Positions 19,130-28,478 of a DNA stretch of 64,000 bases are shown here, in pieces (the stretch's first letter is position 1; every line of letters begins with the position of its first letter). The stretch comes from Terasakiella brassicae. Lineage in GTDB: Bacteria > Pseudomonadota > Alphaproteobacteria > Rhodospirillales > Terasakiellaceae. The notes under the pieces were generated by a model. It was not told where the DNA came from and searched no databases. It saw only the letters and a list, made by a program, of their open reading frames with translations. The stretch is taken from positions 1 to 64,000 of the forward strand of contig NZ_BMHV01000014.1 of NCBI RefSeq assembly GCF_014641495.1, in the 5' to 3' direction. The translations under genes and the position numbers were made by a program.

Positions 19130-20176
19130 TTATCCCAAGTAGTCCTGTATCGCCTGTAAGATGACATGGGAGGCACGACCATCACCATATTCGTCTATAT
19201 CTTTGCGTTCTTTATAATCACAAACTTTCCATAAGCGGTTCCAACCACATTCGATTGTTTCCACCCATTCGGTTTCATCGCGCAAGGTGACACACGGTTT
19301 TTTGTGGAAATAGGCTTCTTTTTGTAAACCACCTGAATCCGTATAAACCGCTTTGGAGGCACTGAGTAATTTTGCCATATCCAAATAACCGACCGGATCA
19401 CATAAGGTCAATCCATCAAAGTTCAGGCCAAAACGTTCTGCCGCGCCCCGTGTTCTGGGGTGTAAGGGCAGGACGACAGGGCATTCCTTTGCCTTATCTT
19501 TCAACCAATTGAGAACACGTGTCAGGTTTTCGCATGTGTCTGTGTTTTCTGCACGGTGTAGCGTGGAAACCGCATATCCACCTTCGCGCAGGCCCAGCTT
19601 TTCCAATATGGAAGAAGATTCTTGTGCTTTTTGGGTGGCAAAGTTGGTGGCATCGAACATGACATCACCCACCTTGAAGACGCCTTGGGTAATCCCTTCG
19701 GCGTTCAGATTGTCTACAGCAGATTGGGTTGGGCAGAACAGCAAGGTGCTGACATGGTCCGCCATAACGCGGTTGATTTCTTCGGGCATCGCACGATTGA
19801 AGGAACGTAAGCCTGCTTCGATATGAGCCACCGGGATGAGCAATTTGACCGCAGCCAAGGCGCCTGCCAGCGTGGAGTTGGTATCTCCGTAGATCAAAAC
19901 CATATCGGGTTTTTCATCCAGCATGACGCGTTCGAGTTTTTCCAGCATACGGCCTGTCATTTCACCATGTCCACCGCCATTGACGTTCAGGCTGTGCACC
20001 GGTTTTGGGATGTCAAGTTCGTCAAAAAAGATATCGGACATATCCGCATCGAAATGTTGCCCGGTATGAACCATGATTTCCGTCATATCCGGGAAATCCA
20101 GAAAAGCGCGACTGACGGCGGCAGCCTTAATGAATTGAGGACGCGCCCCAACGATGGTGAGGATTTTTTTGCTCAT
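19130..20176 (-). CDS. wbpI: UDP-N-acetylglucosamine 2-epimerase family (WecB/WbpI-like)
   Basis: A 348-aa non-hydrolysing 2-epimerase with KKILTIVGARPQFIKAAA at the start, LIYGDTNSTLAGALAA, HIEAGLRSFNRAMPEEINR and SGGLQKEAYFHKKPCVTLRDETEW. The last carries the conserved Gly-Gly-Leu-Gln and Arg residues of the UDP site. The start at 20176 begins directly at the fold; a longer frame to 20248 overlaps the upstream gene and looks spurious. In the WbpA-B-E-D-I pathway the WbpI member epimerises UDP-2,3-diacetamido-2,3-dideoxy-glucuronic acid to the manno form. With the other three enzymes nearby I prefer that role over WecB, but both are possible. Confidence 0.85.
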   Translation of the reverse strand: MSKKILTIVGARPQFIKAAAVSRAFLDFPDMTEIMVHTGQHFDADMSDIFFDELDIPKPVHSLNVNGGGHGEMTGRMLEKLERVMLDEKPDMVLIYGDTNSTLAGALAAVKLLIPVAHIEAGLRSFNRAMPEEINRVMADHVSTLLFCPTQSAVDNLNAEGITQGVFKVGDVMFDATNFATQKAQESSSILEKLGLREGGYAVSTLHRAENTDTCENLTRVLNWLKDKAKECPVVLPLHPRTRGAAERFGLNFDGLTLCDPVGYLDMAKLLSASKAVYTDSGGLQKEAYFHKKPCVTLRDETEWVETIECGWNRLWKVCDYKERKDIDEYGDGRASHVILQAIQDYLG

Positions 20177-20190
20177 AGTTTTCGTTGTCC

Positions 20191-21273
20191 TTAGCGCGGG
20201 CCATCGTTGTTTAAACGTTCCATGAAGTAATCGTGTTGTGACATGCAACGTTCAATATTGGCACGGTTTTCTTTTGTCCAGTCAATGGTTTTTTCCAAAC
20301 CTTCGCGCAGAGAAACCTGGGCGACAAAGCCGATGGTATTTTTGGATTTTTCAGTAGACCCAAAACGGCAGCCGGAACGATCCCACGGGCGCGGCGGTTG
20401 AATGATCATTTCTGTTGTGTTGCCGGTAATGTCGTTAATGGTTTCTGCCAGTTCTTTGATCGTGGTTTCTACACCGGATGCCAGATTGTAAATCTCGCCC
20501 GCATCCCCGTTTTTCGCACAACACATTAAGCCGTGTGCCATATCTTCTACGAAAATAAAATCGCGGCTGACCTGACCGCCATTATCTAAGCCCAAGGCTT
20601 CGTTATTTAGAGATTTCCAGACAAACGTCGGGGTCACATTGCGCCAAACAGTATGGCGTGTGCCACGCCAACGTCCTGCACCCAGCATTTCGCGCGGGCC
20701 GAAAACATTTTGGAAACGGGCTTTTACAAAAGGCAGACCGTGTTGCAGGTGGTAATAGTTGCCATACAATTCTCCAACCAGTTTGGAGATAGAATAGGGG
20801 CTGTCATGGACCAGAGAAACAGGGGCATCTTCGGCTGTTGCGCGCGCTTCGTCGTATGTTTTTTCAGCAACGGCGCATCCGGCAGCAGCGTAAACGACTT
20901 TCTTAATAGATTTGATGTCCTTCAAACGGTCAAAAAGCTTCAAGGTTGTCAGCGTGTTATTTTCGTGATCCGCCAGTGGATCGTGAATGGAGGATTGGTT
21001 GCCATGATAACAGGACAGATGCCAGACATAATCCAGATCATGCGGCAAGCCTTCCAAAATAGCATCGTCGGTAATGGAACCGTAAACGAAGGTTACGCGC
21101 GCATCCGTTGGAACATTTGAAATATCGGATGACAGCAGATTGTCAACGATAATGACTTCTTTTGGATCTTGTTCCAATAATTTCAAAACAAGGTTGGAAC
21201 CAACAAATCCGGCCCCGCCGACAACTAATAATTTTTTACCGGAAAATTCAGAAAAATCGTTTTCGATAGTCAT
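20191..21273 (-). CDS. NAD-dependent epimerase/dehydratase (SDR)
   Basis: A 360-aa extended SDR. The glycine motif VVGGAGFVGSNLV lies near residue 20, preceded by an unusual 15-residue acidic lead. YSISK is the YxxxK pair, and the C-terminal region contains DFIFVEDMAHGL and YNLASGVETTIKELA, common to UDP-glucose 4-epimerase and dTDP-glucose dehydratase relatives. I start at the ATG at 21273, because the 30 codons upstream in the longer frame are Cys-rich and unlike the family. It is 14 bp upstream of the wbpI-like gene. It is probably an NDP-sugar epimerase for the same polysaccharide. Confidence 0.8.
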   Translation of the reverse strand: MTIENDFSEFSGKKLLVVGGAGFVGSNLVLKLLEQDPKEVIIVDNLLSSDISNVPTDARVTFVYGSITDDAILEGLPHDLDYVWHLSCYHGNQSSIHDPLADHENNTLTTLKLFDRLKDIKSIKKVVYAAAGCAVAEKTYDEARATAEDAPVSLVHDSPYSISKLVGELYGNYYHLQHGLPFVKARFQNVFGPREMLGAGRWRGTRHTVWRNVTPTFVWKSLNNEALGLDNGGQVSRDFIFVEDMAHGLMCCAKNGDAGEIYNLASGVETTIKELAETINDITGNTTEMIIQPPRPWDRSGCRFGSTEKSKNTIGFVAQVSLREGLEKTIDWTKENRANIERCMSQHDYFMERLNNDGPR

Positions 21274-21476
21274 ATTATGATCCAATGATTTCACGCAATA
21301 AACAGGACACGCATGTGTTTTGTAAAGACAAGGACTTTTACAGCTTTTCTGTATCTGTGCCAATGATTGTTGTGAGGCCTTGAGAATATTTAATGTTCAA
21401 ATCGAATGGGAGCTGGGGACTTGGATGCCGAGTAACTAAAAGCCGATTACGATACTTATAAACCTGACAAGACAGT

Positions 21477-22955
21477 TTATTTTGTTTCGGAGGCTGCAGG
21501 TTGTTTTCTGCGTATGTATTGTTTAATGAGCAGTTTATTTTCAGTGTTGAGGATTACAAACCAAGATAGAACAGCCAAGAAAACAAAGCAAAATATACCA
21601 AAGCCAAAGCTGGCCCATATTCCGTTATCCTGTTCGAATAAACGATAGGACTGGATGGCTATTCCGGTAAAAACAAAAGATACAGCAAGCCTTCTCCAGT
21701 CATAGGCACATACATTTTCTTGCTGGCTTGCGTTATATGAGATTTGTATCAGGATTAAAAATATCCCCCCCGCAATTGATCCATATGCGGCTCCTTCCGG
21801 GCCGAATATGGGAACAAAAAACCAACTGCTTAAACTTATGCAGACAGCGCCTGAACCTTGAAAAAGAGAAATGAGGGAGACGCGTTTATTGAAATAGAGC
21901 ACGGGTTGAAGGACAATCCAAAAGGCAAACAAGGCTTGTGCTAAAGCGATCAAACCGACGACACGATAAGCGTCAAAAAATTGAGGTTCCATCAACAAAT
22001 AAACGGTCGGACGTGCAAAAACGAAGGCTAAAAGAACCAGCCCTCCCAATGCGCACAGGTAAAAAACAGCAATTTGAGAAAACTTGTCTGTAGCCTCTTT
22101 TTGTTGTTTTTGAAAAGATTGAAAATATGGAACCCATGCAGTGCCAAATGCACTGACAAATAAATTCATAACCATTCCAAGGCTGAACCCTAGGCTATAA
22201 AGGCCTAACGCTTCCAGGTTTGATAACTCCTTAAGAAAGTAATGACCGCTATATTGCATAAAGTATGTCAGGCTTACACTGGGCCACAACGGTAAGCTAA
22301 ACCGGATAATCTGAAGAATATAAGGGAAAGTCCCCAAGGATATTGTTCGTGTTTTCCCCAAAATAAAGGCCGCAAGAATAAGCTGACCTGCACCATTTAT
22401 CAATTGTCCGACACACCATCCTAAAATGCCGAAATCAAAATATGCAATTAAAATCAGCATAATCGGGACACCGATTATAGGAAGGGCAACGGCAACGAAA
22501 AAATAGGAAATCGCCTGTTTGTCAAACTGGAGCCTCAAGAGCATCGGTTCTGAGATGAGTTGAAGCGCAACAGCAACGGATTGCAGGATAATTAAATGAT
22601 GAAAATCCGCATTATCCAGAAAACGTTCTGCAAGTGAAGTGGCAAATTGTGTAGACAGAAGAACCAATAAAACACCGCCACATGCGGCAAAGGTTACCGC
22701 CGAACCGATGACTTTTGCACGTTGTTGGGGGGTGTCTTTATCGAAATAAACAATGCCGAGAGATGAAAAAATCCCTAGTCCGAAGATTGTTCTTAGGACA
22801 ACACCGATCACTGTCAAGGAGGCAATGCGACCAAAATCTTCTGCAATAAGAAAAGAAGAAAGAACAGGCAGGGCCAACAACCATAATAAGCGATTAACAC
22901 CAATTCCTAATCCAAAGATAAAGACTTGGGACATAAAGGAATATGATTTGGACAT
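21477..22955 (-). CDS. Wzx-type oligosaccharide flippase (polysaccharide biosynthesis protein)
   Basis: A 492-aa integral membrane protein with about 12-14 evenly spaced hydrophobic helices from residue 10 to 480 and almost no soluble domain. It starts SQVFIFGLGIGVNRLLWLLALPVLSS and has YSLGFSLGMVMNLFVSAFG mid-protein, the pattern of MOP-superfamily flippases. It would export the lipid-linked repeat unit across the inner membrane. No Wzy polymerase is recognisable nearby, although the GT-C-like proteins at 4-8 kb are large polytopic proteins of unknown precise role. A 203-bp spacer separates it from the downstream SDR gene. Confidence 0.85.
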   Translation of the reverse strand: MSKSYSFMSQVFIFGLGIGVNRLLWLLALPVLSSFLIAEDFGRIASLTVIGVVLRTIFGLGIFSSLGIVYFDKDTPQQRAKVIGSAVTFAACGGVLLVLLSTQFATSLAERFLDNADFHHLIILQSVAVALQLISEPMLLRLQFDKQAISYFFVAVALPIIGVPIMLILIAYFDFGILGWCVGQLINGAGQLILAAFILGKTRTISLGTFPYILQIIRFSLPLWPSVSLTYFMQYSGHYFLKELSNLEALGLYSLGFSLGMVMNLFVSAFGTAWVPYFQSFQKQQKEATDKFSQIAVFYLCALGGLVLLAFVFARPTVYLLMEPQFFDAYRVVGLIALAQALFAFWIVLQPVLYFNKRVSLISLFQGSGAVCISLSSWFFVPIFGPEGAAYGSIAGGIFLILIQISYNASQQENVCAYDWRRLAVSFVFTGIAIQSYRLFEQDNGIWASFGFGIFCFVFLAVLSWFVILNTENKLLIKQYIRRKQPAASETK

Positions 22956-23051
22956 TGAAAGTCTTTCTCAGGCGCAACTTATAAAGATAATTGTTTATCG
23001 ATGATGGGGGATTAAAATTTATTGTCAATCGTTCTCATAAGGGAGTGATGC

Positions 23052-23885
23052 TTACTCAGGTTTGCGTGCGTCAATATAAAGGTTCCACCCCATCAGGCGA
23101 GCAAAAATGCTATTGTTGCAGCTTGGCAATATGGGTGTCAGGATTTTCGCCAGTGGCGGGATCAACAGTAATTGTTTCCACGAGAGTTGGTTGAGCCGAA
23201 ATTTATGATTTTCAAAGGCAGACAAAAGTTCTTTCGCTTCCTTTTTGGAATAAACCAGTGCCAGCGGGCAATCATCCCCGTCATTCATGTTCAGGGCTTC
23301 TTGTTGGCTTTTTCCACGATAATTGGGATGGAAGAGACGTTTCAGCCTCATAATCACAACCGTTTTCCAGCTATAGCGATAATAAAGCATCAAGATGATT
23401 TGACCGCCGGGTTTTAAGACGCGGTAGATTTCCTTGATCATCGGGCGTGGGTCTTCAATGTGGTGTAAAACCCCCATGGAACACACAATATCAAAGTGAT
23501 TGTCGGGAAAAGGTAATGTGTCGCCGTCCGTTGTTTGAAAATGCCCTTGAAGCCCGGATAATTCAAAGCGTTTGCGAGACAAATTGACAGCGGTATCGGT
23601 GATATCCACGCCTTCAACCGTTGCACCGTGCATAGCATAACGCGATAAAACATAACCATTACCGCAACCGATATCTAAAACGGTTTTACCGGATGAACTT
23701 GTGTATCCGTGAATTAAATCCGAATAGGCATAGGGTTCACAGTCATCCGCTTCACGAATACTGTCAAAACGGGCATAAAATTCCGGTGAACCCGGCTCAA
23801 ATTCAATACCTTCGGCGGCAACGGGGTTCTCGTTCCAGAATTCACTGACTTTTTTATTGGAAACTTTTGACATATCGTTATTCAC
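23052..23885 (-). CDS. SAM-dependent methyltransferase (class I)
   Basis: A 277-aa protein with a Methyltransf_11-type core: TVLDIGCGNGYVLSRYA (motif I), an acidic GVDITDTAV, LPFPDNHFDIVCSMGVLHH (motif IV region) and EIYRVLKPGGQIILML. The N-terminal WNENPV and C-terminal aromatic basic tail resemble methyltransferases of polysaccharide clusters. It probably O- or N-methylates a sugar residue. The GTG at 23885 overlaps the asparagine-synthetase-like stop by 8 bp, and an ATG at 23873 is an alternative start. Either way the two genes are translationally coupled. Confidence 0.82.
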   Translation of the reverse strand: MNNDMSKVSNKKVSEFWNENPVAAEGIEFEPGSPEFYARFDSIREADDCEPYAYSDLIHGYTSSSGKTVLDIGCGNGYVLSRYAMHGATVEGVDITDTAVNLSRKRFELSGLQGHFQTTDGDTLPFPDNHFDIVCSMGVLHHIEDPRPMIKEIYRVLKPGGQIILMLYYRYSWKTVVIMRLKRLFHPNYRGKSQQEALNMNDGDDCPLALVYSKKEAKELLSAFENHKFRLNQLSWKQLLLIPPLAKILTPILPSCNNSIFARLMGWNLYIDARKPE

Positions 23886-25794
23886 TTAACAGTTTTCGGT
23901 AGCTATCCGCTTTGTCGTGGAATTGTTGATACCACAGTTCCAAGCTAAACAGGCCCCACGTTTTACGGGAAAATTGCCCCACATTATCAAAATTTTTCAG
24001 GACCGCATCATAGTTAACGAAGTCTCGGTTTGTTGCTTTGTGGCTTCTGAAAATATCTTGAACCATATCATGCAAATCACCAGCAAACCATTCCCGTAAA
24101 GGCACGGGGAAACCCATCTTATCGCGACGTTCCAGCAGGCTGGTTGGCAGGACATCTTTATAAGTTTGTTTCAGCATATGTTTCATATTGCCCTTTTCAA
24201 ACTTAACATCAGCCGGAACCGTGGCTGCAAATTCGATCAGGGGGTGATCCAGAAAGGGAACCCGGCTTTCCAACCCATGCGCCATGCTCATTCGGTCTTC
24301 AACGTGCAAAAGGGCCGGCAGGAGGCACTTAAAATCAAAATGCGTCATGCTGTCAAAATAGGCTTCTTTGCGTACGTTGCGTGTGTTGTTGAAAATCGAT
24401 TGGAAACTTTCGAATACTTTTGCGATATTCAAGTTTTCCCATTCCACTTCATTTTCCATATCGTTGGATCTATTGACCAAACGGAAATAGCGTTCATCAA
24501 TATTATCGAATAAACCTTCGCGGAAGAATTCTTTGATCAGGGGTTTGTATTCGCGCAAGACACCCAGGTTGGGAATGATGGATTCCGGTGTCACAACAAA
24601 ATTGCCGTTTTTGTACGTGCCATCAATGGCAGCCTTAATGCATTGTTCGAAATAAGCAACAACATAACGGGCATAACCGCCAAAAATCTCATCACCGCCT
24701 TGTCCGCCAAGAACGACCTTCACATGCTCGCTCGCGAGTTTTGAGACCATATACTGTGGAAAGGCACCGGGTCCTGCAATGGGGACATCAAGGTGATAAA
24801 TAACCTTTTCAATATTATCGCGAAAGTCATCAGCGGTGATGTCAATTTGATGCAATGTGTTGTCACATTTATCGGCCACATCCTGTGCAAAATGACTTTC
24901 ATCATATCCGGGAAATTGCGTGAACTTACCATGAAAGGCGAGGCTGTTTGCCGGGTCGAAGTCTTTTGCAAGCAGTGAAATCAAACTTGAGTCAATGCCG
25001 CCGGAGAGATAGCTGCCAATAGGAACATCCGCGCGTAAATGTACATTGATTGAATCGGAGACAAGTTCGCGTAATTTGTTGTTGAAGTAGGTCGGGCTAT
25101 GTTCATAGTCGATTTCATAATAAACATCCCAATAGCGCCATGTGCGAACACCACCATTTTCAACAATCAATGCATGACCGGGCATGAGCTGTTTGACACC
25201 TTCGAACAGGGTTTGTTCGCTGATGGTATATTGGAAAGTTAGATATTCTGAAAACGCATCTGCATTTGTTTTGACTTCGGGCAAGAAGGGAATGAGTGCC
25301 TTAATTTCAGAAGCAAAATATAAAGTCCCGTCAACCTCAGCGTAATAAAAGGGTTTAATGCCGAAACGGTCACGTGCGCAAAAGAGACGGTTTTCTTTTT
25401 GATCCCAAAGGGCAAACGAAAACATACCGCGTAATTCATTGACACTATCCATGCCGTATTTGTCATAGGCGGCAAGAATACTTTCTGTATCGGAATGACT
25501 GGTAAACGTCCAGCTATCACTTAATTTCTTTTGCAATTCGCGATAGTTATAAATTTCGCCATTAAAGGTCAGTGCGGTTCCATTTTGCGCCAACATCGGT
25601 TGCGCACCGTGAGTGGTCAGGTCGATAATGGAGAGACGGCGATGGGCTAAACCAACCGATTGGTCCTCGTTTCCCCAACGGCCTTTTCCATCCGGACCAC
25701 GGTGATGGATCAGTTGGCTCATAACGTCCAGTCGACGATTTAAGTTTTGGACCGGTTCGTTATTTAGGTTGATCGCTCCAGCAATGCCGCACAC
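23878..25794 (-). CDS. asnB: AsnB-type glutamine-dependent amidotransferase (asparagine synthetase family)
   Basis: A 638-aa protein with an N-terminal class II glutaminase domain and a C-terminal synthetase domain. The start is set at a GTG (25794) because the next codon is Cys, giving the obligatory catalytic Cys2 in CGIAGAINL, and AAGGAA lies seven bases upstream. A 26-codon longer ATG frame would bury the Cys. HHRGPDGKGRW and FNGEIYNYRELQ follow, then SYLSGGIDSSLIS (ATP PP-loop) and GGQGGDEIFGGYARY. It makes an amide from a carboxylate using glutamine and ATP. In O-antigen clusters with diacetamido-uronic sugars, homologues convert the uronic acid to a uronamide. I infer that role from context over free asparagine synthesis. 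Confidence 0.88.
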   Translation of the reverse strand: MCGIAGAINLNNEPVQNLNRRLDVMSQLIHHRGPDGKGRWGNEDQSVGLAHRRLSIIDLTTHGAQPMLAQNGTALTFNGEIYNYRELQKKLSDSWTFTSHSDTESILAAYDKYGMDSVNELRGMFSFALWDQKENRLFCARDRFGIKPFYYAEVDGTLYFASEIKALIPFLPEVKTNADAFSEYLTFQYTISEQTLFEGVKQLMPGHALIVENGGVRTWRYWDVYYEIDYEHSPTYFNNKLRELVSDSINVHLRADVPIGSYLSGGIDSSLISLLAKDFDPANSLAFHGKFTQFPGYDESHFAQDVADKCDNTLHQIDITADDFRDNIEKVIYHLDVPIAGPGAFPQYMVSKLASEHVKVVLGGQGGDEIFGGYARYVVAYFEQCIKAAIDGTYKNGNFVVTPESIIPNLGVLREYKPLIKEFFREGLFDNIDERYFRLVNRSNDMENEVEWENLNIAKVFESFQSIFNNTRNVRKEAYFDSMTHFDFKCLLPALLHVEDRMSMAHGLESRVPFLDHPLIEFAATVPADVKFEKGNMKHMLKQTYKDVLPTSLLERRDKMGFPVPLREWFAGDLHDMVQDIFRSHKATNRDFVNYDAVLKNFDNVGQFSRKTWGLFSLELWYQQFHDKADSYRKLLSE

Positions 25795-26080
25795 AATATC
25801 ATTCCTTGCTGCTAGGTTTGTCATTGTTTGATGGTATTCGCCAGCCTGCAGGGATCGGCATTGCGAAAACAATACATAATTGACTGTGTTATAGTTACAT
25901 TTAAGTGAACATGCAATTCATTCTATAAGAGGGTAGAAGAAATCAAAAGCTGAACGGATCGTAACGGTTTCGGTCTTTGATCAGCACTAAAATCACTTTT
26001 TATTTTTTATCGGTTTGTTTATGGTCGCACCGTTTTAGCGATATAGAGAATTACCTCAAGATAACGAAAGGTGCATCATT

Positions 26081-27082
26081 ATGGATGTTCGCGGCAAAAA
26101 AATTGTTTCTATTGGCGGGGCCGGGCTCATCGGTTCTCATGCGATGGAAGAGTTATTGAAAGAGGATATCAAGGAACTCGTTATCTATGATAATTTTTCT
26201 CGTGGTTCGCATGAAAACTTAGAAAATGTTTTGAAGGATGATCGGGTCACAATCTTTGAGGCAGGAGGAGATATCACCCATCCTGATTTATTATCTGCGG
26301 CCTTGCAAGGTGCTGAGGGTGTCTTTCAATTCGCAGCTTTGTGGCTTTTGCAATGCCATGAATTTCCGCGCTCTGCCTTTCGTGTGAATGTTGAAGGTAT
26401 GTTCAATATATTGGAGGCATGCTGCCAGAATAAGATCGAGCGTTTGGTTTGGTCGTCGTCAGCATCTGTGTATGGTGATGCTGTTGAAGACCCGATGACA
26501 GAGGACCATCCCTTTAACAATAAGAATTTTTATGGTGCGACCAAGATTTGCGGGGAAGCAATGGCGACGGCATTTTCAAACCGTTATGGTTTGAAACAAG
26601 TTGGCTTGCGTTACATGAATGTTTATGGACCGCGCCAGGATTATCATGGTGCCTATATTGCCGTTATTATGAAAATGCTGGATGCTATTGACCGAGGGGA
26701 AAGCCCGACAATTTTTGGCGATGGATCAGAGGCATTTGATTTTGTCTTCGTCGGTGATTGTGGCCGTGCGAATGTTTGTGCCATGAAGGCTGATACGTCA
26801 GACCGTTACTATAATGTGGGGACCGGTGTGCGGACATCCTTGAAAGAATTGGCGGAAAAACTGGTTGAGCTGACAGGGTGCAAGCAACCTATTCAATATC
26901 AGGAACGGTCGCAGGCAACATTGGTAACAAACCGTGTCGGATGCCCGAAAAGAGCAGCTGAAGAAATTGGCTTTGAAGCGCAGACGGGTTTGGATGAGGG
27001 GCTTGCTCAGTTGATTGAATGGCGCACGAAGCATAAAGCAGCGGTCGCTGCACGGCGCAAGGCTGTTGGGTATATGTTGTGA
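26081..27082 (+). CDS. NAD-dependent epimerase/dehydratase (SDR)
   Basis: A 333-aa extended SDR with IVSIGGAGLIGSHAMEEL, DNFSRGSHENLE, FQFAALWLLQCHEFP, the catalytic YGATK pair and FVGDCGRANVCAM, followed by YNVGTGVRTSLKELAEKL. It has AAAGGTG upstream of the ATG and stands alone on the plus strand, divergent from asnB across a 286-bp gap. The architecture is of UDP-glucose/UDP-GlcNAc 4-epimerase-like enzymes, and an NDP-sugar role in the adjacent polysaccharide cluster is likely. Confidence 0.82.
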   Translation: MDVRGKKIVSIGGAGLIGSHAMEELLKEDIKELVIYDNFSRGSHENLENVLKDDRVTIFEAGGDITHPDLLSAALQGAEGVFQFAALWLLQCHEFPRSAFRVNVEGMFNILEACCQNKIERLVWSSSASVYGDAVEDPMTEDHPFNNKNFYGATKICGEAMATAFSNRYGLKQVGLRYMNVYGPRQDYHGAYIAVIMKMLDAIDRGESPTIFGDGSEAFDFVFVGDCGRANVCAMKADTSDRYYNVGTGVRTSLKELAEKLVELTGCKQPIQYQERSQATLVTNRVGCPKRAAEEIGFEAQTGLDEGLAQLIEWRTKHKAAVAARRKAVGYML

Positions 27083-27121
27083 ATGGCAAATGATCTTGAA
27101 GTCAGATCATTACTGTTGTTT

Positions 27122-27679
27122 CTATTGGTCTATAATGGCCTGATAACGCTGGCGAGGGGTGTTGATTGTCTTAACTATCGGCCAAATGTCGCGCAGGAAT
27201 ACGCTTAAATCACTCGCCGCGCTATTAATGTGGTAAGGATACATCAGGGTGCTGATAAATCCACGGTGATAGGTGGAATGATTTGCCAAGTGTAAGAGGA
27301 TGTCTTCCCGGCTCATGGTACCTGTTCCACCATTGACAAATTCAAAGGGGATGATTTCTTCTAGATCATCTTGGCTCCAATGGGCTGCAAGTTCAATATA
27401 ATGTTGGTCCAGCTCTCTTAATCGGTGTGCGACATCGTTAAACGGCAACGGTGTTGTGCGGCTTCTGCCTGTGAAATTGTGTTTTGTGCCTTGTAAATGG
27501 GCGAGGAAAATTTCCTGAATAACGAGGATATGATCAAATGTCCCGGCGATTGTTTTAAAAAGAGTGTCACGCGAGGCATGTAACTCTTCTTCTGAAAGCT
27601 GAGCTGCATTTTGCAATGTCACATGATTGGCCCAAGCCATATAATGAACCATGCGATAAGCTGCTGAATATGTGACCAT
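27122..27679 (-). CDS. DinB-family protein
   Basis: A 185-aa four-helix protein of the DinB/YfiT superfamily. It starts YSAAYRMVHYMAWANHVTL, has FDHILVIQEIFLAHL around residues 47-60 (first metal His) and LANHSTYHRGFISTLMY near 130-145 (the other two His). Family members bind a divalent metal and include thiol transferases, but most bacterial ones have no assigned reaction. The gene is single and transcribed convergently with the SDR gene, 40 bp apart. Confidence 0.85.
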   Translation of the reverse strand: MVTYSAAYRMVHYMAWANHVTLQNAAQLSEEELHASRDTLFKTIAGTFDHILVIQEIFLAHLQGTKHNFTGRSRTTPLPFNDVAHRLRELDQHYIELAAHWSQDDLEEIIPFEFVNGGTGTMSREDILLHLANHSTYHRGFISTLMYPYHINSAASDLSVFLRDIWPIVKTINTPRQRYQAIIDQ

Positions 27680-27780
27680 AAAAACCTCTTTTTAGAACAA
27701 ATAAACAGTAATATAACAAATTGAAATGAGGAAGTTTTTTATTGTCTATCTTGTTTATTTTGTAACAAGTCCGGCGGGTG

Positions 27781-27809
27781 TTGACATTTATTCTGATGTC
27801 GCACACAAT
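27781..27809 (+). promoter_or_regulatory. Sigma70-type promoter for the candidate small RNA
   Basis: A consensus TTGACA (27781-27786) is followed after 17 bp by CACAAT (27804-27809, four of six matches to TATAAT). No protein start follows within 150 bases, but a structured stretch ending in an intrinsic terminator does. Confidence 0.6.
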
Positions 27810-27815
27810 CATCTT

Positions 27816-27925
27816 ATGAAAACATATATGACACAGCAATTTTTCGAAATTATTCGCATCATTCCATAGGAATGGTGGGTTTAGTTGTGTCAGAATTACA
27901 AGATCCGCCCTAGAGGCGGTTTTTT
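27816..27925 (+). ncRNA. Candidate trans-acting small RNA (about 110 nt)
   Basis: Starting about seven bases after the -10 box, the plus strand holds a short stretch without an open frame. It includes a hairpin ATTCC-ATA-GGAAT (27861-27873), a linear segment, and a strong intrinsic terminator CCGCC-loop-GGCGG (27905-27919) followed by six T residues. An independent promoter plus terminator with no gene between them suggests a discrete sRNA. The alternative is a leader or attenuator for the P-loop gene beginning at 27969. Its family is not recognised. Confidence 0.5.
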
Positions 27926-27968
27926 ATTGTCTGCTTCTGGGGAAAGAATTTATGCCTTAGGAGAGAAA

Positions 27969-28478
27969 ATGAAAAAAGTCGCCATATTCGGTAATGCAGG
28001 GGGTGGAAAGTCCACATTGGCAAAGCATTTGGCCGCAGCCACCGGATTGCCGTTACACTCGCTTGATAAAATAAAATATCGCCCCGGAGGTGCAGAAGTC
28101 CCGCATGAAGATTATCTGGATATCCATCGTAAGATATTGAAACAGGATGAATGGATCATTGATGGTTTTGGCTGCGTCCCGTCTGCATGGGAACGTTTTG
28201 CGGCGGCAGATACATTGATCTATCTTGACCTGCCTCTTTTCATACACGGTATGTGGGTGACAAAACGCTTGTTAAAAGGGGTGTTTATCAACCCTGAGGG
28301 TTGGCCCGAAAATAGCCCGATCTGGAAAATTTCATTGAACAGCTATCGCGTGTTATGGCTGTGTCATCAAAAACTGACGCCTCGTTACAGGCAGTTGATT
28401 GATGAGACTCAAAATACAAAACAGGTGTTCCATTTGCGAAGCGCCAAAATGATTAGGGCGTTCCTTCAGGCGCTATAG
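27969..28478 (+). CDS. P-loop NTPase, adenylate-kinase/topology-modulation-like
   Basis: A 169-aa nucleotide-binding protein with Walker A FGNAGGGKSTLAKHL at residues 6-20, then LDKIKYRPGGAEV, DEWIIDGFGC and DTLIYLDLPLFIHGMWVTKR, the pattern of the FlaR/AAA_17 small kinase-like family. The start at 27969 is supported by AGGAGA six bases upstream and by the fold beginning at once. A longer frame runs back across the sRNA terminator and is not credible. The substrate is unknown. It converges with the small membrane protein gene, overlapping by 6 bp. Confidence 0.8.
   Translation: MKKVAIFGNAGGGKSTLAKHLAAATGLPLHSLDKIKYRPGGAEVPHEDYLDIHRKILKQDEWIIDGFGCVPSAWERFAAADTLIYLDLPLFIHGMWVTKRLLKGVFINPEGWPENSPIWKISLNSYRVLWLCHQKLTPRYRQLIDETQNTKQVFHLRSAKMIRAFLQAL

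Noticed and set aside
21274-21363. Longer N-terminus of the SDR beginning at 21363
   Set aside because: The extra 30 residues are Cys/Lys-rich and precede a normal SDR start.
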